A stretch of DNA of 64,000 bases from JALQUO01 sp964529685. Its GTDB lineage: Bacteria > Pseudomonadota > Alphaproteobacteria > Rickettsiales > Midichloriaceae. The DNA is taken from NCBI GenBank assembly GCA_964529685.1, contig CAZGZC010000001.1, forward strand, positions 434,001 through 498,000, in the 5' to 3' direction. The notes under the pieces are model-generated. The model was not told where the DNA came from and did not search any database. It saw only the letters and a list, made by a program, of their open reading frames with translations. Below, in pieces: positions 8,193-16,740 of the stretch; position 1 is the first letter of the stretch; each line of letters begins with the position of its first letter. The position numbers and the translations under genes are program-made.

Positions 8193-8818
8193 TTTTGTAA
8201 TCTTATTTGCAGGTTATCGAGAGCTATTTTTGTAATGACGATCTTATCGTGATTAAGAATATCAATCACATTTACACCTATTACTGGCAACACATCAATT
8301 TTGTGAAGATTTGCTGAAGCAAACTTCAAGTTATTGCTGATTATTGAATCTATTATGAGAACTTTTTCTTTACTTTTTAAATGAATGCCTTCTAATTTCT
8401 TAGCTATAGTTGCGGTTTTTGCTTCGCTAATATCAACATTGTCCATTACTATAATGTTTCCTTCTCTGAATCTTGTTGAGATTGCAGATTTTAGGCCTAA
8501 AATTCTCACTTTTTTATTAAGTGAAAAGGCATGAGATCTAACTAATGGACCAAATGTAATACCACCGCCTACGAAAATTGGAGCTTTGATACTACCATGC
8601 CTTGCACGACCACCACCTTTTTGTGCATATATTTTTCTTGTTGAACCACTAACGTTCTCACGCGTTTTTGTACTATGGGTACCAGCCTGTGCCTTTGCTC
8701 TCTGCCATCTTACCACCCGCTGAATAATATCTTTACGGGTTGCTACTGCAAAGATGGTTTCGTCAAGCTTTTTTGTTTCAACTACTTGGTTATCCCAATT
8801 TAAGATTTCTACTTGCAT
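8189..8818 (-). CDS. rplD: 50S ribosomal protein L4
   Basis: 209 residues. The conserved internal loop ending in GGGRARHGSIKAPIFVGGG and the N-terminal VVRWQRAKAQAGTHSTKTR match L4, which reaches into the exit tunnel. In enterics L4 represses the S10 operon. Here rplD is the first gene of the cluster: rpsJ and rplC, which normally precede it, are missing, and 249 bp of noncoding DNA separate it from miaB. Confidence 0.96.
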   Translation of the reverse strand: MQVEILNWDNQVVETKKLDETIFAVATRKDIIQRVVRWQRAKAQAGTHSTKTRENVSGSTRKIYAQKGGGRARHGSIKAPIFVGGGITFGPLVRSHAFSLNKKVRILGLKSAISTRFREGNIIVMDNVDISEAKTATIAKKLEGIHLKSKEKVLIIDSIISNNLKFASANLHKIDVLPVIGVNVIDILNHDKIVITKIALDNLQIRLQK

Positions 8819-8898
8819 CTTTTTATATAAAAATTTGTAATATAACTTTTGAAAAAAATTCTCTTCTTGTGTGGAAGCTACAGAATTTGATTCAACCC

Positions 8899-8904
8899 AT
8901 TATA
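8899..8904 (-). promoter_or_regulatory. possible -10 box for the rplD-rplR cluster
   Basis: A perfect TATAAT reads on the minus strand about 80 bp before the rplD start, in the 249-bp gap between rplD and miaB (8819-9067). No good -35 lies 16-18 bp upstream, so support is weak, but the operon needs a promoter here because rpsJ-rplC are absent. The same gap holds a 6-bp inverted repeat (ATCTCA ... TGAGAT near 8960-8980). I see no rplC or rpsJ remnant in it. Confidence 0.3.
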
Positions 8905-9067
8905 GAATTTTACGCCATATATTCATCTGCTGCTGCAGAGGTTTTTCGACGTAGTAAACATCTCAGATTTGCATGAGATTATTCATAATAAACGGAAGTA
9001 TATACTACATATCTGCCCATTGCAAGTTAACTTTTTAGTATATTGCTGCTTCTATACAATTTGAAAT

Positions 9068-10441
9068 TCATGATATTACCTCACCATGTAGACTATTCTG
9101 AGTTACATCTGTAACCAATACTTTCACTATATCGCCAATTTTATAATTTATATTATTAATTACAACTGACTGCATATACTGGGATTTGCCTACTAGTTGT
9201 CCTAGATATTTTCCCGGCTTCTCTAGTAATACTGACACAACTTTACCTATGACATTTCTATTAAACGCTGTTTGTTGTTCAGCTAGAAGTTGCTGTAATT
9301 CTTGTAATCTTCTATCTTTTTCCTTTTCTGAGACTTGATTTTTGAGCACTGACGCTGGAGTTCCTGGTCTCGGACTATACTTAAACGAGTATGCTTGCGC
9401 GTAATTTACACATCTAACTAGATCCATCGTTTGTTGAAAATCTTCTTCAGTTTCTTCTGGATAACCAACTATGAAATCTGATGAAAACGCTATATCTGGC
9501 CTTACAGCACGGAACTTATTTATCAATCCTAAATAGAATTCTCTATTATGCTTTCTATTCATTGCCTTGAGAATTTTGTCTGAGCCTGACTGTATTGGCA
9601 GATGCATATATGGCATTAATTTATCAATATCTCTATGTGCCTCTAGTAGATCTGCACTCAGCATATCGTTTGGATGTGAAGTAATATATCGAATGCGGTA
9701 GAGCTTTTCTATTTTAGCTAGTGTTTTAATAAAATTACCCAATGTTATTTCTCGTCCATTTGCGTCTAATCCATGGTATGCACTGACATTTTGTCCTAGT
9801 AATGTTATCTCTTTGACGCCATGTGATACAAGTGCAAGTGTTTCTCTATAAATATCCTCGAATGGCCTTGAATACTCAGCACCTCTTGTATATGGCACTA
9901 CGCAGAAATGGCAAAATTTATCACAACCTTCTTGTACTGATAGAAAGGCAGATGGTTTATTCGCAGAATATTCAACTTGTAGTTGATCAAACTTGCTATT
10001 TTCGTAAAAATCTAGATCTACAATCCAAGATTTCTCTCTTTTAACTTTTTCTATTAACTCAGGTAGATTATGATATGATTGTGGCCCGACTACTATATCT
10101 ACACATGATGATCTAGCTATAATATTTTCCCCTTCTGCTTGTCCGACACAACCTGCAACTACAACCATCATTTCCCCATTTTTTTCTTTTTTCTTATCTT
10201 TCAAAATAGCTATTCTACCTAGCTCGGAATGTACTTTGTCCGAGGCTTTTTCCCTAATATGACAGGTATTTAGTATCACTAAATCTGAATTTTCAGGATT
10301 ATCTGTTTGTACGAACCCGTGTGGTCTTAGTAGATCTATCATTTTTTCTGAGTCATATACATTCATTTGACAACCATAGGTTTTAATATACAAACTCTTA
10401 GTTTTACTATCCCTTGATAAAGAATTTATATTTTTACTCAT
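9068..10441 (-). CDS. miaB: tRNA-2-methylthio-N6-dimethylallyladenosine synthase MiaB
   Basis: 457 residues. MiaB is a radical-SAM methylthiotransferase that converts i6A37 to ms2i6A37 in tRNAs reading UNN codons. The N-terminal UPF0004 domain carries the auxiliary cluster cysteines (Cys24 in YGCQMN, Cys60 in LNTCHIREKA, Cys98 in VAGCVGQ). The radical-SAM triad is Cys173, Cys177 and Cys180 (EGCDKFCHFCVVPYTRG). The C-terminal TRAM domain ends near LHGEVIS. All expected cysteines are present. It lies 72 bp downstream of comM on the same strand. Confidence 0.96.
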   Translation of the reverse strand: MSKNINSLSRDSKTKSLYIKTYGCQMNVYDSEKMIDLLRPHGFVQTDNPENSDLVILNTCHIREKASDKVHSELGRIAILKDKKKEKNGEMMVVVAGCVGQAEGENIIARSSCVDIVVGPQSYHNLPELIEKVKREKSWIVDLDFYENSKFDQLQVEYSANKPSAFLSVQEGCDKFCHFCVVPYTRGAEYSRPFEDIYRETLALVSHGVKEITLLGQNVSAYHGLDANGREITLGNFIKTLAKIEKLYRIRYITSHPNDMLSADLLEAHRDIDKLMPYMHLPIQSGSDKILKAMNRKHNREFYLGLINKFRAVRPDIAFSSDFIVGYPEETEEDFQQTMDLVRCVNYAQAYSFKYSPRPGTPASVLKNQVSEKEKDRRLQELQQLLAEQQTAFNRNVIGKVVSVLLEKPGKYLGQLVGKSQYMQSVVINNINYKIGDIVKVLVTDVTQNSLHGEVIS

Positions 10442-10513
10442 GTTTTGTAGATTTTTTAATTTTCAATCGATTGTATACATAATACCTCAGTATTTTTTTA
10501 AAAACAATGAATC

Positions 10514-12052
10514 TCAGTTTATCCATCTATAGCTTAGTGCTTCTGCCACAATTGTGCTAGTGCATTCATCTGTTTTTTGTAAATCCGCAATAGTCCTTGC
10601 TACTCTCAAAACTCTATTTGTCCCCCTCATTGATAGGTTGAATCTTTCAATTGCTGCATGTAATAATTTCTGTGCTGCTTGATCTAACTTCACTGCTTCT
10701 TTCAAAGCCTCTCCTTCTAGCTGTGCATTTACAATCATTTTTATACCTAATTTCTCACATCGTTTCTGTTGTATTTCCCTTGCTTTCAAGACTCTTTTGA
10801 GTACATCTACTGACTTTTCACTTGGTTTATTATTCTCTTCCCCCGCCATTATTCCAACCTCAGATGGATTAATAGATGAAACATTTATATGCATATCAAA
10901 TCTATCTAATAGTGGTCCAGATATACGACTCTGGTAATCTTCTCCACAGATTGGTGCTTTTCTACATCGTAAATTAGGATTATCATTAAAATACCCACAT
11001 CTACATGGATTCATCGCTGCTATTAATTGAAAGTTTGCTGGATATGTAACATGCGAATTAACTCGAGCTATAGTTATATTTTTTGTTTCTAGTGGCTGCC
11101 TTAATGCCTCTAAAACTTGTCTACTGAACTCAGGTAATTCATCTAAAAACAATACCCCATGATGAGCAAAAGTTATCTCACCTGGCTTCCCATCTTTACC
11201 GCCACCTACTATTGCTGGCATTGAAGATGATGAGTGTGGATCTCTAAACGGCCGCCTTTTAATTAGACCTTTACTTGTATCTAAGGCTCCGATAATACTG
11301 GCAATAATACTAATTTGTAGTTGTTCTTCTCTAGTTAAAGGTGGTAAGATTCCATTAATTCGTTTTGCTAACATTGATTTGCCTGTACCTGGTGGACCCA
11401 TCATGAGTAGATTATGGCCACCTGCAGCTGCAATTTCGAGTGCTTTTTTCGCAAAATCTTGTCCTTTTACTTCGCTTAAATCATATTCACTGTCTTCTGT
11501 ATTTTGTTCAGCAGGGTTAAATTCAACCTTAGGTAATTTATTTTTATCATTTAAATGGTTAATGATTTCAATTAAATTATTGGGTGTAACGATATTATCA
11601 TTATCTGAAAGGCTTGCTTCATAAGCATTTTTATTAGGACAAATCAATCCAAGACCTAGCTCTTTTGCTTTGAGAGCCGCTGGTAAAACTCCATTTACAC
11701 CTAATATTGATCCATTGAGCGAAAGCTCTCCTAATACAATATAATTTTTATATTCATCTGTTTTTATCACTTCCATCGCTGCAAGAAGCGCTATAGCTAT
11801 ACCAAGATCAAAATAACTACCATCTTTCATTAAGTTCGCCGGTGCCAAATTAACGGTAATTCTCTTAGCTGGAAGTCCTATCCCTATACTAGCGAAAGCA
11901 GCTCTAATCCGCTCTTTTGATTCAGAGACAGATTTATTGGCCATGCCAACGATATTGAAGGCAGGCAGTCCTCCAGAGGCTAGATGTAGTTGTATTTCGA
12001 CGCGCTGTACATCTATCCCTGAGAAAGCTACAGTATCTACTCTAGCAAGCAT
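10514..12052 (-). CDS. comM: YifB/ComM family Mg-chelatase-like AAA+ ATPase
   Basis: 512 residues. The N-terminal ChlI-like fold is clear (AFSGIDVQRVEIQLHLASGG). The central AAA+ domain has Walker A GPPGTGKS (residues 219-226) and GVLFLDELPEF as Walker B, and the C-terminus has the family Mg-chelatase extension ending RWIN. In naturally transformable bacteria ComM is a hexameric helicase promoting branch migration of incoming DNA; in obligate intracellular bacteria its role is not known. Complete and intact. Confidence 0.92.
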   Translation of the reverse strand: MLARVDTVAFSGIDVQRVEIQLHLASGGLPAFNIVGMANKSVSESKERIRAAFASIGIGLPAKRITVNLAPANLMKDGSYFDLGIAIALLAAMEVIKTDEYKNYIVLGELSLNGSILGVNGVLPAALKAKELGLGLICPNKNAYEASLSDNDNIVTPNNLIEIINHLNDKNKLPKVEFNPAEQNTEDSEYDLSEVKGQDFAKKALEIAAAGGHNLLMMGPPGTGKSMLAKRINGILPPLTREEQLQISIIASIIGALDTSKGLIKRRPFRDPHSSSSMPAIVGGGKDGKPGEITFAHHGVLFLDELPEFSRQVLEALRQPLETKNITIARVNSHVTYPANFQLIAAMNPCRCGYFNDNPNLRCRKAPICGEDYQSRISGPLLDRFDMHINVSSINPSEVGIMAGEENNKPSEKSVDVLKRVLKAREIQQKRCEKLGIKMIVNAQLEGEALKEAVKLDQAAQKLLHAAIERFNLSMRGTNRVLRVARTIADLQKTDECTSTIVAEALSYRWIN

Positions 12053-12350
12053 AAATAGTAGAACATATATTCAGACAAGTAGTGTGCGATTTCAAAAAAA
12101 AGCTATTGAATAACATATTAAACAGTTGCATAGGTGTTTGGGATATAAACTTTATTGTGACATATCACACTAGTACTTACAAGGAGTATGAGCAAATTTA
12201 TAAAATTCTTTTTGAAGGGTGTGATATAGTAGCTAAAAACATGGGTTTATTTAGTGTGCCATCAGTGTATTGTAATAACTAGAAAAATTTTTTAATATAT
12301 TTAAATATAAATTATAAGTTGTAACCTCATTCATTACAAAAAGTAATAAT

Positions 12351-14459
12351 ATGAATATTTTTCGAAATGCTATTACTATAGCAACACTTATAGGTTGTAT
12401 CTTATCTATAATATCTTTACTTGATTATCATCCTGAGGATCCATCCTATTTTCATCTCACAGATAATCCAGTGAATAATGTCATGTCGAAGTATGGAGCT
12501 AACATTGCTGATCCACTGATCCAGGCTTTTGGATATGCAATCATTATACCACTTATAATTGTAATATTTTTTTGTATCATGATAATTTTAGAGAGGAGAA
12601 TTAATATAATTATACTTAAGATTACTATACTTATAGTTCTATTACCACCTTTGTGTTTTCTATTCTCAATTTTTGATTCAAATGATATAGCTGATGGTGA
12701 GTATTACCACTTCCATTATGCAGGATATCTCGGGTACTTTTTGTACTCAGAAGCCCATTATTCTGACTCCTTACTGCTATATACATCACTTGCAATTTTT
12801 GCTTCTATCTTACAATTACTATTTGTTCTAGGTTTACTTGAAAAAGTTGCAAATTTGTGTGCAAAAATCTCATTTAATAGTAGGATTAAAATAAAAAAGA
12901 CTCGTGATTCGGATACACAATCTATAAGAGAATCAGAAAGTATTGTTAGAAGCAACCCAGAAATCAAGTTTAGAGTACAATCTGTAGACAAAACAATCTC
13001 TAATCATAAAGCATTTGATATAGGTAATATAAATGCAATTGATACAATCTTTAAGCAATCTTCTCCATTCAAAGTAGAAGACGAGCAACAGACTGCTAAA
13101 AATACCATTAATGTTATTTCTCAATTAGAAATCAGACAATCCAAAAGCCAATTTGATATATTTGAAGTTGCAACAGAGAAAAAAACTATACCTTCTGAGA
13201 AAAGTCAGCAATCTAGAGTTGAAATCCAACTAACACCGAGACAACTCATAATACCTAATCCTGCAATCTTAAGTAGTAACAATAGTCGAAATATAGAATT
13301 AACAGAAGAAGAAATTGATCAGAAAAAAAACCTATTATTAAAAGTCTTAAATGATTTTGGTATCCGTGGAGACATTATTGAAGTTCTGCATGGACCAGTC
13401 GTAACACTTTACTGCTTCGAGCCAGTATCAGGCACAAAATCATCAAGAGTTATAGGGCTTTCAGATGACATAGCACGATCAATGAAGGCAAAATCAGCCA
13501 GAATTTCTATAGTAAAAGGCAAGAATGCACTGGGAATTGAACTACCAAATGAAATTCGTCAAATGATAACTTTACGGGAAATTTTGGAAAGTGATCAATA
13601 TAGAAATCAAGAAATACAACTACCAATTGCACTAGGAAAGAATATTATAGGTGAAATAATAGTTGCAGACCTAGCTAAAATGCCTCATTTACTAGTTGCA
13701 GGAACAACGGGTTCTGGAAAATCAGTTGCAATTCACTCAATGATTCTATCATTAATTTTTAAATATAATGCAGACCAATGTAAATTTATAATGATAGACC
13801 CGAAAATGCTTGAGTTGTCAATATATTCATCCATACCACACCTAATCGCTCCAGTTGTGACAATGCCTGAAAAAGCAGTCGAAGTTATGAATTGGCTAGT
13901 AAATGAAATGACTGGACGATATAGGGCGATGTCTACTTTAGGAGTGAGAAATATCAGCAGCTATAATAATCTAGTACGCGAAGCAAAGAGCCGTAATGCC
14001 GTTTTAGAAAAGGAAGTTCAGACAGGTTTTGATAGTGAAACAAACCAACCAATATTTGAATCAATTAAAATTAAGAATGAAATTTTTCCATATATAGTTG
14101 TAATTATCGATGAAATGGCAGATCTGATGTTAACAGCTGGGAAAGATATTGAGAGCTCAGTGCAAAGGCTAGCTCAGATGGCTAGAGCAGCTGGAATACA
14201 CCTCATAATGGCCACTCAAAGACCTTCTGTTGATATTATAACAGGCGTTATAAAGGCTAACTTTCCAACACGTATAAGCTTCCAAGTTGCATCAAGATTT
14301 GACAGTCGTACAATTCTTGGTGAAATAGGCGCAGAACAACTACTTGGCGCTGGAGATATGCTATATATGGTACCTGGTGGTAAAATAGAAAGAGTTCATG
14401 GGACTTATGTCGGCGAATCAGAAGTCGCAGCAGTTATTAAGAAGCTCACTAACCAATGA
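12351..14459 (+). CDS. ftsK: DNA translocase FtsK lacking the C-terminal gamma domain
   Basis: 702 residues. Four hydrophobic segments fill the first 160 residues, anchoring it at the division septum. A polar linker follows (about 170-310), then the alpha/beta motor with Walker A GTTGSGKS (about 451-458) and Walker B VVIIDEMADLM (about 579-589). The motor ends normally (RVHGTYVGESEVAAVIKKL) but the protein stops three residues later. FtsK usually carries a further winged-helix gamma domain of about 65 residues that reads KOPS and activates XerD; it is absent, and I see no fragment of it in the 164 bp downstream. Septal pumping could remain; orientation reading and XerCD activation would be lost or done otherwise. 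Confidence 0.93.
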   Translation: MNIFRNAITIATLIGCILSIISLLDYHPEDPSYFHLTDNPVNNVMSKYGANIADPLIQAFGYAIIIPLIIVIFFCIMIILERRINIIILKITILIVLLPPLCFLFSIFDSNDIADGEYYHFHYAGYLGYFLYSEAHYSDSLLLYTSLAIFASILQLLFVLGLLEKVANLCAKISFNSRIKIKKTRDSDTQSIRESESIVRSNPEIKFRVQSVDKTISNHKAFDIGNINAIDTIFKQSSPFKVEDEQQTAKNTINVISQLEIRQSKSQFDIFEVATEKKTIPSEKSQQSRVEIQLTPRQLIIPNPAILSSNNSRNIELTEEEIDQKKNLLLKVLNDFGIRGDIIEVLHGPVVTLYCFEPVSGTKSSRVIGLSDDIARSMKAKSARISIVKGKNALGIELPNEIRQMITLREILESDQYRNQEIQLPIALGKNIIGEIIVADLAKMPHLLVAGTTGSGKSVAIHSMILSLIFKYNADQCKFIMIDPKMLELSIYSSIPHLIAPVVTMPEKAVEVMNWLVNEMTGRYRAMSTLGVRNISSYNNLVREAKSRNAVLEKEVQTGFDSETNQPIFESIKIKNEIFPYIVVIIDEMADLMLTAGKDIESSVQRLAQMARAAGIHLIMATQRPSVDIITGVIKANFPTRISFQVASRFDSRTILGEIGAEQLLGAGDMLYMVPGGKIERVHGTYVGESEVAAVIKKLTNQ

Positions 14460-14638
14460 TCATAAAAAGCAAATTAAGACCTAAATTACAGCTAAATATG
14501 AAAATGTAATCTATTACTGATGTATTTGCTTGTTCAGGATAAAATAACTTATCATTAGAGTCTGTTTTTTGCATATAGCGTTTTTCGTTTTTCGATGCGA
14601 GATCATAACAAAATATAAATAATTTGTCAATAATAAAT

Positions 14639-15307
14639 ATGAATTTAAAAGTTTTAGAAAAAAATATTAATTATTCTTTTAGAGATAAAAGTCTACTGAT
14701 AGAAGCTTTAACTCATCCAAGTATGAAAAAGCATAAAAACTATCAAAGACTTGAATTTTTAGGAAACAGCATTCTTGGAGCAGCACTAGCAGATATAATT
14801 TATAACAATTTCCCTAATCTAAAAGAAGGTAAGCTTTCACTTATACTATCAAAAATGGCTAGCACAGCTGGGATAAATTTAGCAATTACAAAGCTTGATC
14901 TAGGACAGTATATGTTTTTAGATAGGGGAGAAGAAAAAAATAGTGGCAGAAAAAATCTTAAAAATCTTGAAGATTGCTGTGAAGGAATTATAGGAGCTAT
15001 TTACCTTGATGGTGGTTACATAGAGGCAAGAAACTTTGTAGAAAAATTCTGGTCTGGTAGCATTAGATCTACCGATAATCTCACTCATAGAGATCCGAAA
15101 TCACAACTTCAAGAGATATGTCAGAAGTATGGGTATCAATTACCAGTTTATTCGGTAGTAATGGTATCTGGGCCTGTCCATTCTCCTAAATTTATTATAA
15201 ATTGTACAGTCAAAACTAAAAGTAGTATAATAGAGTCAGAGGTTGAATCAACTACGAAGAAGTCAGGAGAAATTGAAAGTGCTAAAAAAACTTTAGAACT
15301 ACTCTAG
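14639..15307 (+). CDS. rnc: ribonuclease III with altered catalytic residue
   Basis: 222 residues from the ATG at 14639 (a TTG at 14624 would add five). RNase III cuts double-stranded RNA in rRNA maturation. The endonuclease domain has the signature RLEFLGNSIL; the family consensus is ERLEFLGDSIL. The Asp that binds Mg (Asp45 in E. coli) is Asn43 here (codon aac), and the Glu before Arg is Gln. Glu39, Glu63 and the Asp112/Glu115 pair (EDCCEGIIGAIYLD) remain. A C-terminal dsRNA-binding domain (DPKSQLQE ... SGEIESAKKTLELL) looks intact. It may have weak or changed activity, or act mainly by binding. Its last 9 bp overlap the end of the opposing phoB gene. Confidence 0.9.
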   Translation: MNLKVLEKNINYSFRDKSLLIEALTHPSMKKHKNYQRLEFLGNSILGAALADIIYNNFPNLKEGKLSLILSKMASTAGINLAITKLDLGQYMFLDRGEEKNSGRKNLKNLEDCCEGIIGAIYLDGGYIEARNFVEKFWSGSIRSTDNLTHRDPKSQLQEICQKYGYQLPVYSVVMVSGPVHSPKFIINCTVKTKSSIIESEVESTTKKSGEIESAKKTLELL

Positions 15308-16009
15308 TCTGTAACCAACCATTCTAACTGTTTTTATAATATTATTACCAAACTTCATAAGAGATTTTCTTAATCTTGTGATATGTACATCAATTGTTCT
15401 CTCATCAACTTCAGCATCATACCCCCATACTTTTTCAATTAATATGTCTCTAGAGAAAACTTTTGTTGGATGTTCCAAAAGTATTTCAAGAATCTGGAAT
15501 TCTATCCTTGAAAGCTTTATCGTATATCCATTTCTTTTTACATCACATGAATCAAGATTAAGCTCTATATCCATATATGATAATTTACGTTCTATAAGAG
15601 CAGGTCTTATTCGTCTCAGTATTGCCTTAATTCTTGCACTAAGTTCTATAGGTGAGATAGGTTTTGTAATATAGTCATCTGCTCCATGTTCAAGACCAAC
15701 AACTTTGTCAACCTCATCTTTCTTAGATGATATCATTATTATAGGTATATTACATGTCTCTGGGTCTTGTCTCAGAAGTTTAGAAATAGTTGTTCCAGAC
15801 ATACAAGGTAACATCCAGTCCAATAATACTACATCAGGATTTAAGTACTTGATCTCTTCAATAACATTATATATATCTTTGATGATATGTACTTTATAAC
15901 CATCTTTTTTTAAGTTATATTCCATGCTTTTGGCTATAGATATATCGTCTTCTATAATAATAATTTTTATTTCTCCTACTTTATTCTTCATCAATTTTTC
16001 CTTATTCAA
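15299..16009 (-). CDS. phoB: OmpR/PhoB-family response regulator
   Basis: 236 residues. The receiver domain has the acidic pocket (EDD, residues 20-22), phosphoacceptor Asp64 (VVLLDWMLP) and Lys116 (YITKPISP). The C-terminal winged helix has the recognition segment DERTIDVHITRLRKSL. It is closest to PhoB; the assignment within the OmpR family is less sure than the family. No histidine kinase adjoins it. The gene starts 2 bp after the nuoC stop, so the two are probably cotranscribed. Start could be residue 1 or Met7 (MKNKVGEIK). Confidence 0.85.
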   Translation of the reverse strand: MNKEKLMKNKVGEIKIIIIEDDISIAKSMEYNLKKDGYKVHIIKDIYNVIEEIKYLNPDVVLLDWMLPCMSGTTISKLLRQDPETCNIPIIMISSKKDEVDKVVGLEHGADDYITKPISPIELSARIKAILRRIRPALIERKLSYMDIELNLDSCDVKRNGYTIKLSRIEFQILEILLEHPTKVFSRDILIEKVWGYDAEVDERTIDVHITRLRKSLMKFGNNIIKTVRMVGYRLE

Positions 16010-16011
16010 AT

Positions 16012-16545
16012 CTATTTTTCATCACCCGGCAAGACGCTCCAAGAACTTTCATTATCATATAATCTGAAATCTTGCATTAGATTAACTTTTTTATACATTA
16101 CTCCAGTGTTTTTCTGATAACAAACTTCTGTATAACCAGTAAGTGGAAAATCTTTTCTCAGTGGGTGACCAATAAATCCATAATCTGTCAGGATTCTTCT
16201 CATATCAGCATTGCCTTCAAACAGAACTCCAAACATATCCCACACTTCTCTTTCATACCAAACGCTATTAGGAAATATACTGCTAATTGATTTGATAGCA
16301 TCACCATCTCTTAAAAGAATTTTTAAAAAAATCCTACGATTCTCTTTGATGTCTAAAAAATTATAAAGAAGAGAAAAGCGTTCTATATCTGTTATATGAT
16401 CTACACAAGTTATACTCACTAACATCAGTTCTTTAAAGTCAGACTTTAAACCACAAACAATATCACATAAATCATCTTTCCTGAAAGAATGCCAAGACTC
16501 AGAAGTATTTAAAGAATCTTTGTGAATTTGTTTGTATTCTGACAT
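16012..16545 (-). CDS. nuoC: NADH-quinone oxidoreductase subunit C
   Basis: 177 residues, a 30-kDa-type subunit of the complex I peripheral arm. The signature WYEREVWDMFGVLFEGN-type segment (about residues 92-108) and DYGFIGHPLRKDFPLTGY are diagnostic. NuoC packs against NuoD near the quinone site. It stands alone here rather than next to nuoB and nuoD, and is followed closely by phoB. The N-terminus is shorter than in many NuoC proteins but no conserved part is missing. Confidence 0.95.
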   Translation of the reverse strand: MSEYKQIHKDSLNTSESWHSFRKDDLCDIVCGLKSDFKELMLVSITCVDHITDIERFSLLYNFLDIKENRRIFLKILLRDGDAIKSISSIFPNSVWYEREVWDMFGVLFEGNADMRRILTDYGFIGHPLRKDFPLTGYTEVCYQKNTGVMYKKVNLMQDFRLYDNESSWSVLPGDEK

Positions 16546-16710
16546 ATTTTTTTAACAAGATTTTCTTTAATTAATTTTAGCATAACTATAAAAAAATAAA
16601 ATGGATACATTTATATTAAAATATATATATCATAGGTTGATTTTTCTCTGACATTATGATTCTTATGGATTTTTTGTTTTTATTAAAAATTTTTTATATA
16701 GATTTTATAT

Positions 16711-16724
16711 AGAATTTAAATTCT
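16711..16724. promoter_or_regulatory. 14-bp perfect palindrome before the ftsQ operon
   Basis: AGAATTTAAATTCT reads identically on both strands and ends 16 bp before the ATG of the glutamine-synthetase-like gene. It lies just downstream of two copies of an ATATAGATTT/ATATAGAATTT-like direct repeat. Its position between a likely promoter and the start fits an operator for the operon, but in AT-rich DNA chance is a real alternative. Confidence 0.3.
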
Positions 16725-16740
16725 CTATGAATAAATAACT

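Noticed and set aside
8819..9067. Remnant of rplC or rpsJ upstream of rplD
   Set aside because: Reading both strands I found no L3 or S10 motif; the genes seem to have been moved rather than decayed in place.
12082..12282. 66-codon plus-strand frame between comM and ftsK
   Set aside because: GTG start, no recognisable domain, no supporting context. It may be a remnant, but evidence is too thin to list as a gene; the rest of this gap shows nothing.
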